Origin: Sphingomonas glacialis
GTDB taxonomy: Bacteria > Pseudomonadota > Alphaproteobacteria > Sphingomonadales > Sphingomonadaceae
DNA length: 64,000 nt
Reading direction: 5' to 3'
Assembly: GCF_006439055.1 (NCBI RefSeq)
Contig: NZ_RCZC01000009.1
Coordinates: forward strand, 63,993-127,992
The translations under genes and the position numbers were made by a program. This document shows positions 35,294 to 44,066 of the stretch, in pieces; position 1 is the first letter of the stretch; each line of letters opens with the position of its first letter. The notes beneath the pieces were generated by a model that was not told the DNA's origin, did not search any database, and saw nothing but the letters and a program-made list of their open reading frames with translations.

Positions 35294-36196
35294 ATGCCTT
35301 TCAATCCACTATCCATTCTGAACGGGGCGGTCGATGCGACCGGCGCTGGCGGTGCGATCCGCAACGCCATCGCCAATGCCAGTCAGAAGACGGGCATCGA
35401 TTTCAACTATCTGCTGGGGCAGGCGAAGCTCGAAAGCGGGCTCAACGCCAATGCCAAGGCGGGCACGTCGAGCGCGAGCGGGCTGTACCAGTTCGTCGAC
35501 CAGAGCTGGCTGCGCGTCGTCAAGGCGCATGGCGCGGAGAATGGCCTCGCCTGGGCGGCGAATGCCATCTCGACCGGGGCGAACGGTCGCGCGACCGTCA
35601 CCGATCCGACGATGAAGCGCGCGATCCTCGCTTTGCGCAACGATCCGTCGGCGGCGTCGCTGATGGCGGCCGAACATGCCAGCGACAATAAGGACGCGCT
35701 CGAGAGCGCGACCGGGCGCACCGCCACCGGCACCGATCTCTACATGGCGCATTTCCTCGGGCTCGGCGGCGCGCGCTCGTTCCTGACCGCAATGCAGGCC
35801 AATCCCGACAAGAGCGGCGCGGCGATGTTCCCCGCCGCCGCTCGCGCCAATCGCGGTGTGTTCTTCAATAGCGACGGCAGCGCCCGCTCGCTGTCGGACA
35901 TTTACAGCCGCTTCTCGGCCAAGCTCGACAAGAGCGCCGAGGGGGCGAGCGCGCCGGCGACGTCGGGCCTGGCATCGACGCGGCTTGGGTCGTGGGGCGC
36001 CGACGTCATCCCCGGGAACGGCGAAACCTCGACCTCGGATGCGACGATCTGGGCGCAATCGACGCTCGAGCAATTGGGCGGCGCGATGGGCAGCTCGACG
36101 ACGCAGATGGCGTCGAACTCGGCCGCCAGCTTGCTCCGGCCGACGCCGGCGAATGCGCGGCTTGCGTATATGTTGCTTGCGCAGATGGGAGCCTGA
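35294..36196 (+). CDS. Flagellar lytic transglycosylase-like protein
   Basis: A 300-residue protein with a lysozyme-like domain: FNYLLGQAKLESGLNANAKA (catalytic Glu in AKLESG), SASGLYQFVDQSWLRVVKAH and the helical remainder to about residue 190, then a Ser/Thr-rich tail. No classical signal peptide is seen, as in alphaproteobacterial SltF-type enzymes exported late. Because FlgJ here lacks a muramidase domain, this enzyme probably opens peptidoglycan for the rod (inference). It is driven by its own sigma-54 promoter and followed 4 bp later by flhA. Confidence 0.85.
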   Translation: MPFNPLSILNGAVDATGAGGAIRNAIANASQKTGIDFNYLLGQAKLESGLNANAKAGTSSASGLYQFVDQSWLRVVKAHGAENGLAWAANAISTGANGRATVTDPTMKRAILALRNDPSAASLMAAEHASDNKDALESATGRTATGTDLYMAHFLGLGGARSFLTAMQANPDKSGAAMFPAAARANRGVFFNSDGSARSLSDIYSRFSAKLDKSAEGASAPATSGLASTRLGSWGADVIPGNGETSTSDATIWAQSTLEQLGGAMGSSTTQMASNSAASLLRPTPANARLAYMLLAQMGA

Positions 36197-36200
36197 CTAA

Positions 36201-38297
36201 GTGGCGATTGCCCTGACATCTCCCGCCGGCAAGGCGGGCGGGATCCTGCCGCTGCTGCGCTCGGCAGCGCTTCCGGTCGCGATCCTGCTGCTCGTCGTGC
36301 TGATGGTCGTGCCGATACCGGCGGCGATGCTCGATGTGTTCTTCATCATGAACATCACGATCAGCCTTGCGGTGCTGATGGTCAGCCTCAACGCGCAGAA
36401 GCCGCTCGATTTCTCGGCCTTTCCGACGGTGCTGCTATTCGCGACGCTGTTCCGCCTGAGCCTCAACGTCGCCTCGACGCGTGTCGTGCTGGTGCACGGG
36501 CATGAGGGCGAGAGCGCCGCGGGCCATGTGATCGAGGCGTTCGGCACCTTCCTGATCGGCGGCGACTATGTCGTCGGCCTGTTCGTCTTCGCGATCCTCG
36601 TGATCATCAACATGATCGTCGTCACCAAGGGCGCCGGCCGCGTCTCCGAAGTGTCGGCACGCTTCACGCTCGATGCGTTGCCCGGCAAGCAGATGGCGAT
36701 CGACGCCGATCTCAACGCCGGCCTCATCACCCCCGACGAAGCCAAGCTCCGCCGCGTCGAAGTCGCGACCGAAGCCGATTTCTACGGCTCGATGGACGGT
36801 TCGTCGAAGTTCGTGAAGGGCGACGCGGTCGCCGGCCTGCTGATCCTCGCCGCCAACATCGTCGGCGGGTTAATCCTGGGACCCGTCAGCCACGGCATGA
36901 CGATCGCGGCTGCCGCGCACAATTACGTGCTGCTCGCGATCGGTGATGCGCTCGTCGCGCAGATCCCGTCGCTGATGCTGTCGATCGCCGCTGCCGCGAT
37001 CGTCACGCGCGTCCAGTCGACGATGGATCTCGCGGGCCAGATCGGCAGCCAGTTCGGCTCGGCGCGGACCTGGACCCCGGTCGCGATCATCCTCGGCCTG
37101 CTCGGCGTGATGCCCGGCATGCCGCACCTCATCATCCTGCCTGCCGCTGGCCTCGCCGGCTTCGCCGCGTGGAAGATGCGCCAGGCCGCGCTCCGCCCCG
37201 CGCCGGTCGAGATCGTGCCGGCCGAGCCGATCGATTATTCGAAGATCGGCTGGGACGAAGTCGCCGACACGATGCAGGTCAATCTCGACATCGGCTATGG
37301 CCTGGTGCCGTTGGTCGACGAGCGTCGCGGTGCGCCGCTGATGGGGCGGATCACCGGGGTGCGGCGCCAGCTGTCGAAGGACATGGGCTTCGTCATCCCG
37401 CAGGTCCGCGTGCGCGACGACATCAACCTCGCGCCGTTCGCCTATCGCATCATCGTCGGCGGCGTCGTCGTCGGCGAGGACAGCGTGTCGCCCGACGAGA
37501 TGCTCGCGCTCGATACCGGGCAGGCGGTCGGCGGGCTGATGGGCAAGCGCGCCAAGGACCCGACCTTCGGGCTCGACGCGGTGTGGATCGCGCCGAGCGA
37601 CGCCGATGCGGCGACCGGCGCGGGCTATCTCGTGGTCGATCCGGGCACCGTGATGGCGACGCATCTCAACCACCAGCTCGGCACGCATGCCTCCGAACTG
37701 CTCGGCCCCGACGAAGTCCAGGCACTGCTCGACGGGCTCAAGGAACGGGCGTCGAACCTGGTCGCGTCGCTCTCGCCCAATCCGCTGCCGCTCACCACGC
37801 TGACCCAGGTGCTGCGCGGGCTGCTGGCGGAGAACGTGCCGCTCAAGGAATTCCGCCGGATTGCCGCCGCGATCGCGGTCGCTGCGCAGAAGACGCTCGA
37901 TGCCGACGAGATCATCGAGATGATCCGCCCGGCGCTCGGTGGGCTGATCATCGGCAAGCTGTGCGGCGTCCGCGAGCCGCTGCGCGTGATGACGCTCGAG
38001 GGGCAGCTCGAGGGGCTGCTCGGCCAGGCGATGCGCAGCGATCCGTCGAAGCGCCATACGATCGAGCCCGATCTCGGCCGCCGCATCGTCGACGCGCTGC
38101 AGAACGCCGCGCAGCCGCTGATCAACGAGGCCAAGCCGTTCGCACTCGTCGTCCAGCCCGCGATCCGCGTCGCGATCCGCAAGCTCGTCAAGACCTGCCT
38201 GCCCGATATCCCGGTGATGAGCTTCTTCGAAGTGCCCGAGGACAAATCGGTCGAAGTCGTCGCCGTGATCGGCGCAGCCGGAGCGCTCCCAGCATGA
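36201..38297 (+). CDS. flhA: Flagellar biosynthesis protein FlhA
   Basis: A 698-residue inner-membrane component of the flagellar type III export gate. The N-terminal half carries about eight membrane helices including PIPAAMLDVFFIMNITISL, FPTVLLFATLFRLSLNVAST and the FHIPEP-family cytoplasmic loop near RVSEVSARFTLDALPGKQMA. The C-terminal cytosolic half binds chaperone-substrate complexes (YRIIVGGVVVGEDSVSPDEM). The start is GTG 36201. fliA overlaps its stop (ATGA). Confidence 0.97.
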   Translation: MAIALTSPAGKAGGILPLLRSAALPVAILLLVVLMVVPIPAAMLDVFFIMNITISLAVLMVSLNAQKPLDFSAFPTVLLFATLFRLSLNVASTRVVLVHGHEGESAAGHVIEAFGTFLIGGDYVVGLFVFAILVIINMIVVTKGAGRVSEVSARFTLDALPGKQMAIDADLNAGLITPDEAKLRRVEVATEADFYGSMDGSSKFVKGDAVAGLLILAANIVGGLILGPVSHGMTIAAAAHNYVLLAIGDALVAQIPSLMLSIAAAAIVTRVQSTMDLAGQIGSQFGSARTWTPVAIILGLLGVMPGMPHLIILPAAGLAGFAAWKMRQAALRPAPVEIVPAEPIDYSKIGWDEVADTMQVNLDIGYGLVPLVDERRGAPLMGRITGVRRQLSKDMGFVIPQVRVRDDINLAPFAYRIIVGGVVVGEDSVSPDEMLALDTGQAVGGLMGKRAKDPTFGLDAVWIAPSDADAATGAGYLVVDPGTVMATHLNHQLGTHASELLGPDEVQALLDGLKERASNLVASLSPNPLPLTTLTQVLRGLLAENVPLKEFRRIAAAIAVAAQKTLDADEIIEMIRPALGGLIIGKLCGVREPLRVMTLEGQLEGLLGQAMRSDPSKRHTIEPDLGRRIVDALQNAAQPLINEAKPFALVVQPAIRVAIRKLVKTCLPDIPVMSFFEVPEDKSVEVVAVIGAAGALPA

Positions 38298-39052
38298 CCG
38301 CACAGCCCAACCCCGCGCAGTTTTCCGGCGCCGTGGTCGCCGCCGCCCAGCCGCTCGTCTATGGCCGGACCGCCGCGCCGGACCTCAACGTGCTCGCGCG
38401 CAAGCATCTCCCGCTCGTGCGGCGGATCGCGCGGCATATACATGGCAGCATGTCGTCCGCGGTCGAGGTCGAGGATCTCGTCCAGATCGGGATGGTCGCC
38501 CTGGTCGAAGCCGCGGGTGCGTTCGAGGATCGCGGGCAAGTGACCTTCGAACAGTATCTCGCCACACGCGTGCGCGGCTCGATGATCGACGCGCTCAGGC
38601 GCAGCGCGACGATCACGCGCGGCGCGATGCAAAGGAAACGTCTTTATGCCGAGACCGTCGCCATGCTGACCACCGAGCTCGGCCATGCGCCCGATGCGGC
38701 GCTCGTCGCGGCGCGGATCGGCGTGACACCCGAAAAGCTCCGGCTCGATTATGCCAACGCCCAGCCGGTGCGGATGGAGCCGATCGATGATGTCTATTCG
38801 GACGAAGGCCCGTGGTTCGCGAGCGAGGAGCCGGATGCGTTCGCGCATCTCTCCGACGAGCAGGAGCGCGACACGCTGATCGCCGCGATCGCGAGCCTGC
38901 CCGAGCGCGAGGCGCTGGTGATCCAGCTCTATTATGTCGAGGAGTTCAACCTCGAGGAGATCGGTTCGGTGATTGGCGTTGGCGCGGCGCGGGTGTGCCA
39001 GATCAAGGCGTCGGCACACGCCCGGCTCAAGAAGGCGATGCTGCGGCGCTAG
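38294..39052 (+). CDS. fliA: RNA polymerase sigma-28 factor FliA
   Basis: A 252-residue flagellar sigma factor. Region 2 is seen in LARKHLPLVRRIARHIHG and VEDLVQIGMVALVEAAGAFE through ATRVRGSMIDALRRS; region 4 in LPEREALVIQLYYVEEFNLE and EIGSVIGVGAARVCQIKASA. It directs late flagellar genes and is held by FlgM. It is coupled to flhA by a 4-bp overlap, and its 3' end overlaps the convergent symporter gene by 26 bp. Confidence 0.95.
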   Translation: MTAQPNPAQFSGAVVAAAQPLVYGRTAAPDLNVLARKHLPLVRRIARHIHGSMSSAVEVEDLVQIGMVALVEAAGAFEDRGQVTFEQYLATRVRGSMIDALRRSATITRGAMQRKRLYAETVAMLTTELGHAPDAALVAARIGVTPEKLRLDYANAQPVRMEPIDDVYSDEGPWFASEEPDAFAHLSDEQERDTLIAAIASLPEREALVIQLYYVEEFNLEEIGSVIGVGAARVCQIKASAHARLKKAMLRR

Positions 39053-40283
39053 GCTCCGCGTCGTCGCCGCGCCCGACCGTGATCGCCACCGCCACGTCCA
39101 TCGTGACGTTTCCGACGGTGCGGAACAGATCGGGGATCGTCTCGACCGCAACGAGCAGACCGAGCGCCTCGAGCGGCACGCCCATCGCGACCGCGACCGG
39201 GGCGACCGAGGCGAAATAGGTAATCGTGCCGGGCAGGCTGACCGCCCCCATGGTGGTGATCGCGGCGGTGGCCACGCCGGCGGCGAGCTGGACCGGCCCG
39301 ATCTGCACACCGAGAAAATGCGCGACGTACAGCGCGACCGCGAGGTTCATCGCCGGGCTGGTCGCGCGGAAGATCGCCACCGCGATCGGCAGCGTGATCC
39401 CGGTCGAGGTCTCGGACGCGCCGAGTTCGGCGCTCGCCTTGAGCATCTCTGGAAGCGTCGCGAGCGAGGATTGCGTGCTAATCGCCACCGCCTGCGCCGG
39501 CGCGACCGCGCGCGCGAAGCGCAGGATGCCGACGCGCCCGCCGACCACCGCGACGGGGTATGCCGCCAGCAGCACGAGAAAGCCGATCGACGACACCGTA
39601 ATGATGTAATGCGCCAGCGCGCCGAACGCCGCCGCACCGGTCTGTGCGCCGACGCCGTACGCCAGGCAGAAGATGCCGATCGGCGCGAGCTTGAGCACCC
39701 AACCGATGATGATCAGCATCGTGTCGACGATCGCCTTGAAGAACGTCGTGAGCAACGCGCGCGGCTCCGTCGGCAGCCGCGTGATCGCAAAAGCGAACAC
39801 CAGGGCGAAGACAGTGAGCGGCAAGAAGGCGTCGGCAGCCGCCGCGGTGACGACGTTGGTCGGCACGACGGTCTGGAAGAACGCGCTCATCGATGGCACT
39901 TGGCCGGTCGGCGGTGGCGCGCTGCGCAAGGCCGAGCGCAGCGCCTCGGCCCAGGCGGAGGGGAGCGGCCACAAATCGAGCAGCAGCGGCGTGATTAGCG
40001 CAGAGCCGATCGTCGTCGTCCACAGGATGATCGTGAACAGGATCACCGAGCGCCCCGCGATCCGCCCGGCGCGCGCGGCGTCCGCGGTCGCACCGACCCC
40101 GGTCACCAGCAAGCCGATGATCAACGGCACGATCACCATCTGCAATCCGTGGAGCCACGCCGAGCCGATCGGCAGCGTCACCTCGGTCGCGGCGATCGCC
40201 CAGGCCGGCGAGACCGACGCCGCGACGATGCCGAGGACGAGCCCCACGACGAGCGCCAGCAGGATTCGGGTGGTTTGCGACAT
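39027..40283 (-). CDS. Dicarboxylate/amino acid:cation symporter (DAACS family)
   Basis: A 418-residue polytopic transporter for dicarboxylates or acidic amino acids, coupled to Na+ or H+. Diagnostic blocks are FLQMVIVPLI-type HGLQMVIVPLIIGLLVTGVG, the reentrant serine loop AISTQSSLATLPEMLKAS and MNLAVALYVAHFLGV with its preceding SPAMN. It is monocistronic, convergent with fliA (26-bp overlap) and divergent from glmM. Substrate is not assignable from sequence. Confidence 0.92.
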   Translation of the reverse strand: MSQTTRILLALVVGLVLGIVAASVSPAWAIAATEVTLPIGSAWLHGLQMVIVPLIIGLLVTGVGATADAARAGRIAGRSVILFTIILWTTTIGSALITPLLLDLWPLPSAWAEALRSALRSAPPPTGQVPSMSAFFQTVVPTNVVTAAAADAFLPLTVFALVFAFAITRLPTEPRALLTTFFKAIVDTMLIIIGWVLKLAPIGIFCLAYGVGAQTGAAAFGALAHYIITVSSIGFLVLLAAYPVAVVGGRVGILRFARAVAPAQAVAISTQSSLATLPEMLKASAELGASETSTGITLPIAVAIFRATSPAMNLAVALYVAHFLGVQIGPVQLAAGVATAAITTMGAVSLPGTITYFASVAPVAVAMGVPLEALGLLVAVETIPDLFRTVGNVTMDVAVAITVGRGDDAEPSAAASPS

Positions 40284-40360
40284 GCGGGTCCTTCGCTATG
40301 GCGGGGCTAGGCAAGAGCGGCGCGTGGCACGCCAACACAAGCGACGAGGAAATGGGTGCG

Positions 40361-41701
40361 ATGGCAAGGAAATATTTCGGCACCGATGGCATTCGCGGAC
40401 TGACCAACAAAAACCCGATGACCGCCGCGATGGCGATGAAGGTCGGCATGGCGGCCGGCGCGCACTTCCGGCGTGGCGACCATCGCCACCGCGTCGTGAT
40501 CGGCAAGGATACGCGTTTGTCGGGCTATATGCTCGAATCGGCGATGGTCGCGGGGTTCACCTCGGTCGGGATGGACGTGGTGCTGCTCGGGCCGATGCCG
40601 ACGCCCGCCGTCGCGATGCTGACGCAATCGATGCGCGCCGATCTCGGCGTGATGATCTCGGCGAGCCACAATCCGTATTTCGACAATGGCATCAAGCTGT
40701 TCGGGCCCGACGGCTATAAATTGTCCGACGCCGACGAGCTCGCGATCGAGGCGTTGATCGACGGCGATATCGATCTTTCGCCTGCCCCAGAGATCGGCCG
40801 CGCGCGCCGCGTCGACGATGCGCAGGGGCGCTATATCCATTTCGCCAAATCGACCTTCCCCGAGAATATGCGGCTCGACGGGATGAAGATCGTCGTCGAT
40901 TGCGCGAATGGCGCGGCGTACCGCGTCGCGCCGACCGCTCTGTGGGAATTGGGTGCCGAAGTCGTGTCGATCGGCGTCACCCCCAACGGCAAGAACATCA
41001 ATGACGGGGTCGGCTCGACCGCGCCGACCTTGCTGTGCGAGACCGTCGTCGCATCCGGCGCGCAGCTCGGGATCGCGCTCGACGGGGATGCCGACCGGTT
41101 GATCGTGGTCGATGAGAAGGGCCATGTCGTCGATGGCGACCAGCTGATGGCCACGATCGCGAGCGGCTGGGCACGCAGCGGGCGGCTGAAGAATGGCGGG
41201 CTGGTCGCGACGGTGATGTCGAACCTCGGGCTCGAGCGGCATCTCGCGACGCAGGGGATCGGGCTGGTGCGCACCAGCGTCGGCGATCGCCACGTGCTCG
41301 AGGCGATGCGCGCGCAGGGGTATAATGTCGGCGGCGAGCAGTCGGGGCACATCATCCTGTCGGATTATGCGACGACCGGCGATGGGTTGGTCGCGGCGTT
41401 GCAGATCCTCGCCGAGCTCGCGCGCGCGGGCGTGCCGGCAAGCGAGTTGCTGCACCGCTTCGAGCCGCTGCCGCAATTGCTCAAGAACGTGCGCTTCGCT
41501 GGCGGCAAGCCGCTCGAGGACGAAGCGGTGAAGGCGGTGATCGCCGGAGCCGAGGCCGAGCTGAAGGGCAGGGGGCGGCTGGTGATCCGTACGTCGGGCA
41601 CCGAACCGGTGATCCGCGTAATGGCCGAGGGTGATGACCCCGCGCAGGTCGAGGCGGTGGTCGATCGGATCTGCGAAGCGGTGCGCGTCGCGGCGGGGTG
41701 A
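40361..41701 (+). CDS. glmM: Phosphoglucosamine mutase
   Basis: A 446-residue cytoplasmic enzyme converting glucosamine-6-phosphate to glucosamine-1-phosphate for peptidoglycan and LPS precursors. It begins MARKYFGTDGIRGLTN, has the phosphoserine loop VMISASHNPYFDNGIK (Ser102), the Mg2+ loop ALDGDADRL, the sugar loop GGEQSGHII and the C-terminal phosphate loop IRTSGTEPVIRVM. All are complete. Upstream in-frame codons before ATG 40361 have no family match. Confidence 0.97.
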   Translation: MARKYFGTDGIRGLTNKNPMTAAMAMKVGMAAGAHFRRGDHRHRVVIGKDTRLSGYMLESAMVAGFTSVGMDVVLLGPMPTPAVAMLTQSMRADLGVMISASHNPYFDNGIKLFGPDGYKLSDADELAIEALIDGDIDLSPAPEIGRARRVDDAQGRYIHFAKSTFPENMRLDGMKIVVDCANGAAYRVAPTALWELGAEVVSIGVTPNGKNINDGVGSTAPTLLCETVVASGAQLGIALDGDADRLIVVDEKGHVVDGDQLMATIASGWARSGRLKNGGLVATVMSNLGLERHLATQGIGLVRTSVGDRHVLEAMRAQGYNVGGEQSGHIILSDYATTGDGLVAALQILAELARAGVPASELLHRFEPLPQLLKNVRFAGGKPLEDEAVKAVIAGAEAELKGRGRLVIRTSGTEPVIRVMAEGDDPAQVEAVVDRICEAVRVAAG

Positions 41702-41719
41702 AGCGTTTCCCCTCCCGCT

Positions 41720-41834
41720 CCCTCTTGCTCCCCTCCCGCTTGCGGGAGGGGCTGGGGGAGGGCAGTGCGGCAGGCCATGCTGCCTCTATGATAGGACAGG
41801 CCCTCCCCTAACCCCTCCCGCAAGCGGGAGGGGG
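41720..41834. repeat. Palindromic repeat, CCCCTCCCGCTTGCGGGAGGGG type
   Basis: The arms cccctcccgcttgcgggagg (from 41730) and cctcccgcaagcgggagggg (to 41834) face each other across a short spacer, with GGGGGAGGG/CCCTCCCC tails. The left arm with its flank is repeated in inverted orientation at 63142-63180, almost identical over about 38 bases. Confidence 0.85.
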
Positions 41835-41858
41835 ATAAGGCAGAAGAAGGAAGACCCG

Positions 41859-42089
41859 ATGCTCGAAATGCGCCCCGATTGCGAACGCTGCGGCACCGAT
41901 CTCCCGGCCGACGAGGCCGGCGCCTTCATCTGTTCGTTCGAATGCACCTTCTGCGCGGAGTGCGCCGACCGGCTCGATGATCGCTGCCCCAATTGCGGCG
42001 GCGAGTTGATGGACCGCCCGGCGCGGGTCGACGATCTGCTGGCGCGGCATCCCGCCTCGACCGAGCGGCGCTTCAAGCGGCCGCAGTGA
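41859..42089 (+). CDS. DUF1272 zinc-ribbon protein
   Basis: A 76-residue protein with four or more CxxC-type pairs: RPDCERCGTDLP, CSFECTFCAECADRL and RCPNCGGEL. This is the DUF1272 pattern, predicted to bind one or two zinc ions; no function is known. ATG 41859 follows an AGAAGGAAG ribosome site. The stop overlaps the thiD GTG start (GTGA), so the two are co-translated. Confidence 0.88.
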   Translation: MLEMRPDCERCGTDLPADEAGAFICSFECTFCAECADRLDDRCPNCGGELMDRPARVDDLLARHPASTERRFKRPQ

Positions 42090-42946
42090 GCACCACACCG
42101 CGTATCCTGATCATCGCCGGCTCGGATTCGGGCGGCGGCGCAGGGATCCAGGCCGATATCAAGACGGTGACGATGCTCGGCGGCCATGCGATGACCGCAA
42201 TCACTGCGATCACCGCGCAGAATACACTCGGCGTGCAGGCGGTGATGCCGGTGCCGGCAGAGATGGTGATGGCGCAGATCACGTCGTGCGTTTCGGATAT
42301 TGGCGTGGATGCGGTGAAGATCGGGATGATCGGCTCGGCGGCGATCGCGCACATGGTGGCCGACATCCTTGAGACGCTTGCCGTGCCGATCGTGTTCGAC
42401 CCGGTAATGGTCGCGACGAGCGGGGCGGTGCTGGCTGATGCTGTGACGATCTCGGCGTTCTCGCGGCTGATGCGGATCGCCACCGTGACGACGCCGAACC
42501 TGCCCGAACTCCGGGCGCTCGAAAAATCCCTCTCTCAGCGGGAGAGGGAGGGAGCCGCGCAGCGGCGGAAGGGTGAGGGTGACGCGGACGCCCGGCATGT
42601 GGACGACCCTGATCCTTTCGACACCTTCCCTCTCCCGTTGGGAGAGAGACATTTGCTGATCAAAGGCGGGCACGGCGAAGGTGATCAGATCGTCGATCGA
42701 TTGATCGGACCGGCAGGCGAGATCGCGTCCTGGTCCGCCGCGCGGATCGAGACGACCAGCACGCACGGCACCGGCTGCACGCTCGCCTCGGCGATCGCGA
42801 CCTTCCTCGCGCAGGGGCGCTCGCTCGAAGCTTCGGTCGCGGGGGCTCGGGAGTTCGTGCGGGCCGCGCTGCGGGCGGCGCCTGAGCTGGGCGGGGGGCA
42901 TGGGCCGATGGGGCAGCAATACGTGCGGGCTGGCGACAACTCCTAA
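42086..42946 (+). CDS. thiD: Hydroxymethylpyrimidine/phosphomethylpyrimidine kinase ThiD with in-frame repeat insertion
   Basis: A 286-residue thiamine-pathway kinase phosphorylating HMP and HMP-P. It has LIIAGSDSGGGAGIQADIKT, FDPVMVATSG, TTPNLPELRAL, LLIKGGHGEGDQIVD and the catalytic THGTGCTLASAIA. Between the last helix start (PNLPELRAL) and LLIKGGH, residues about 148-188 come from a 123-bp palindromic element (42527-42649) in place of the usual helix, leaving a protein about 20 residues longer than normal. The GTG start at 42086 overlaps the DUF1272 stop. Whether activity is retained is not known. Confidence 0.92.
   Translation: MSTTPRILIIAGSDSGGGAGIQADIKTVTMLGGHAMTAITAITAQNTLGVQAVMPVPAEMVMAQITSCVSDIGVDAVKIGMIGSAAIAHMVADILETLAVPIVFDPVMVATSGAVLADAVTISAFSRLMRIATVTTPNLPELRALEKSLSQREREGAAQRRKGEGDADARHVDDPDPFDTFPLPLGERHLLIKGGHGEGDQIVDRLIGPAGEIASWSAARIETTSTHGTGCTLASAIATFLAQGRSLEASVAGAREFVRAALRAAPELGGGHGPMGQQYVRAGDNS
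42527..42649. repeat. 123-bp palindromic repeat inside thiD, CCCTCTC type
   Basis: The arms tccctctctcagcgggagag (42527-) and tctcccgttgggagagaga (-42649) are near reverse complements. The element length of 123 bp equals 41 codons with no stop in the thiD frame. A related intergenic copy is at 23525-23614 beside flgL. Confidence 0.88.
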
Positions 42947-42984
42947 ATCGCGTTCGCGCGGGGGCTTGGGGCACGGAGAAAGAA

Positions 42985-43200
42985 GAAGGTTTTGTTCGCG
43001 CAGAGGCGCGGAGGCGCGGAGGACGCGGAGGGGTTGCCCGCGCTTCAGCGTATCCCGACCCGCGAAGCGGGCGGAAAGAGGCGCTTGCGCGGTCCTTGTG
43101 AACTCCCTCTCTCTCTCTCTCTCTCCGCGTCCTCTGCGCCTCTGCGCGAACCAAACCTTCTTCTCCTCCGCGTCTCCGCGTCTCCGCGCGAACGAATCTT
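42985..43200. repeat. Long palindromic repeat, CGCGGAGACGCGG type, with CT microsatellite
   Basis: The thiD-rnhB gap (342 bp) is filled by inverted segments such as ttcgcgcagaggcgcggagg and the inverse cctctgcgcctctgcgcgaa, with a further cgcgtctccgcgtctccgcg block at the right. A (CT)n run of about 18 bases is at 43106-43125. It is related to the motA-motB element. No gene is visible in the gap. Confidence 0.78.
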
Positions 43201-43289
43201 CTTGAACGACGCCGCCCCGCCCGATCGCCGCTGCAGTCCGTCGCGACCCGTCTGGCAAGTCGCCGCGCGATCCGGCATGGCTCGACCCG

Positions 43290-43913
43290 ATGCCTAGCCT
43301 CAAACATGAAAAGCTCTGCCTCCCGCCGGTCGCGGGCGTCGACGAAGCCGGCCGTGGTCCGCTCGCCGGACCGGTCGTCGCCGCGGCCGTGATCCTACCC
43401 GCGAAAGGCGTCCCGCGCGGAATCAATGATTCGAAGAAGCTCCCGCCGCTGGAACGCCAGCGGCTGCACGACCGGTTGCGGGCCTGCGCGATCGTCGGGA
43501 TCGGCATCGTCGAGGCGGAAGAGATCGACACGCTCAACATCTATTGGGCGACGATGAAGGCGATGACGCTCGCGGTCGAAGCGCTCGGCTGCGCGCCGGG
43601 GCATGTCTTGGTCGATGGCAATCGCCTCCCCAAATGGGGTTTCGCCGCGACGCCGATCATCAAAGGCGATGCGATCAGCCTGTCGATCGCCGCCGCCTCG
43701 ATCATCGCCAAGCATACCCGCGACACGATCATGCTCGCGCATGCCGAGGCGCATCCGCATTACGGATGGCATGCCAACAAGGGCTATGGCGCGCCCGATC
43801 ACCTCCGCGCTCTGCGCGAACATGGGCCGTGTGCGCTCCACCGGCGCAGTTTTCGTCCCGTCGCCGAAGCTTTCTTGCTTAACGAGTCTTCGGTGCCACA
43901 CACCAGCGCTTGA
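43290..43913 (+). CDS. rnhB: Ribonuclease HII
   Basis: A 207-residue enzyme removing ribonucleotides and RNA from RNA:DNA hybrids. Conserved acidic residues appear in PVAGVDEAGRGPLAGPVVAA (Asp18, Glu19), HVLVDGNRLP and SIIAKHTRDTIM. Size is typical. It is upstream of ccrM on the same strand with a 153-bp regulatory gap. Confidence 0.95.
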   Translation: MPSLKHEKLCLPPVAGVDEAGRGPLAGPVVAAAVILPAKGVPRGINDSKKLPPLERQRLHDRLRACAIVGIGIVEAEEIDTLNIYWATMKAMTLAVEALGCAPGHVLVDGNRLPKWGFAATPIIKGDAISLSIAAASIIAKHTRDTIMLAHAEAHPHYGWHANKGYGAPDHLRALREHGPCALHRRSFRPVAEAFLLNESSVPHTSA

Positions 43914-43930
43914 GCCTGTGGATAAGTCTC

Positions 43931-44021
43931 GACTCAATATCTGGTTCGTTTCCCGAAATGTTCCGCCAAATTGACGGAATCTCAAGGTTTTTCGTTAACC
44001 AATGTTCGCTTGACGCGAGTC
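43931..44021 (+). promoter_or_regulatory. ccrM upstream region with GAnTC sites and CtrA half-site
   Basis: Three GAnTC methylation sites lie here: GACTC (43931-43935), GAATC (43977-43981) and GAGTC (44017-44021). A fourth, GAGTC, is at 43884-43888 in the end of rnhB. A CtrA-type half-site TTAACC is at 43995-44000. In Caulobacter ccrM is activated by CtrA and its promoter is methylation-sensitive; the same logic is inferred. Confidence 0.5.
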
Positions 44022-44066
44022 CCTTTGCTGGCAGGGATGCGCTCCACACACGAAGGGGCGACGACG

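Noticed and set aside
43106..43125. CT microsatellite as a phase-variation switch
   Set aside because: It lies inside a non-coding repeat more than 150 bp upstream of rnhB, with no promoter element evident.
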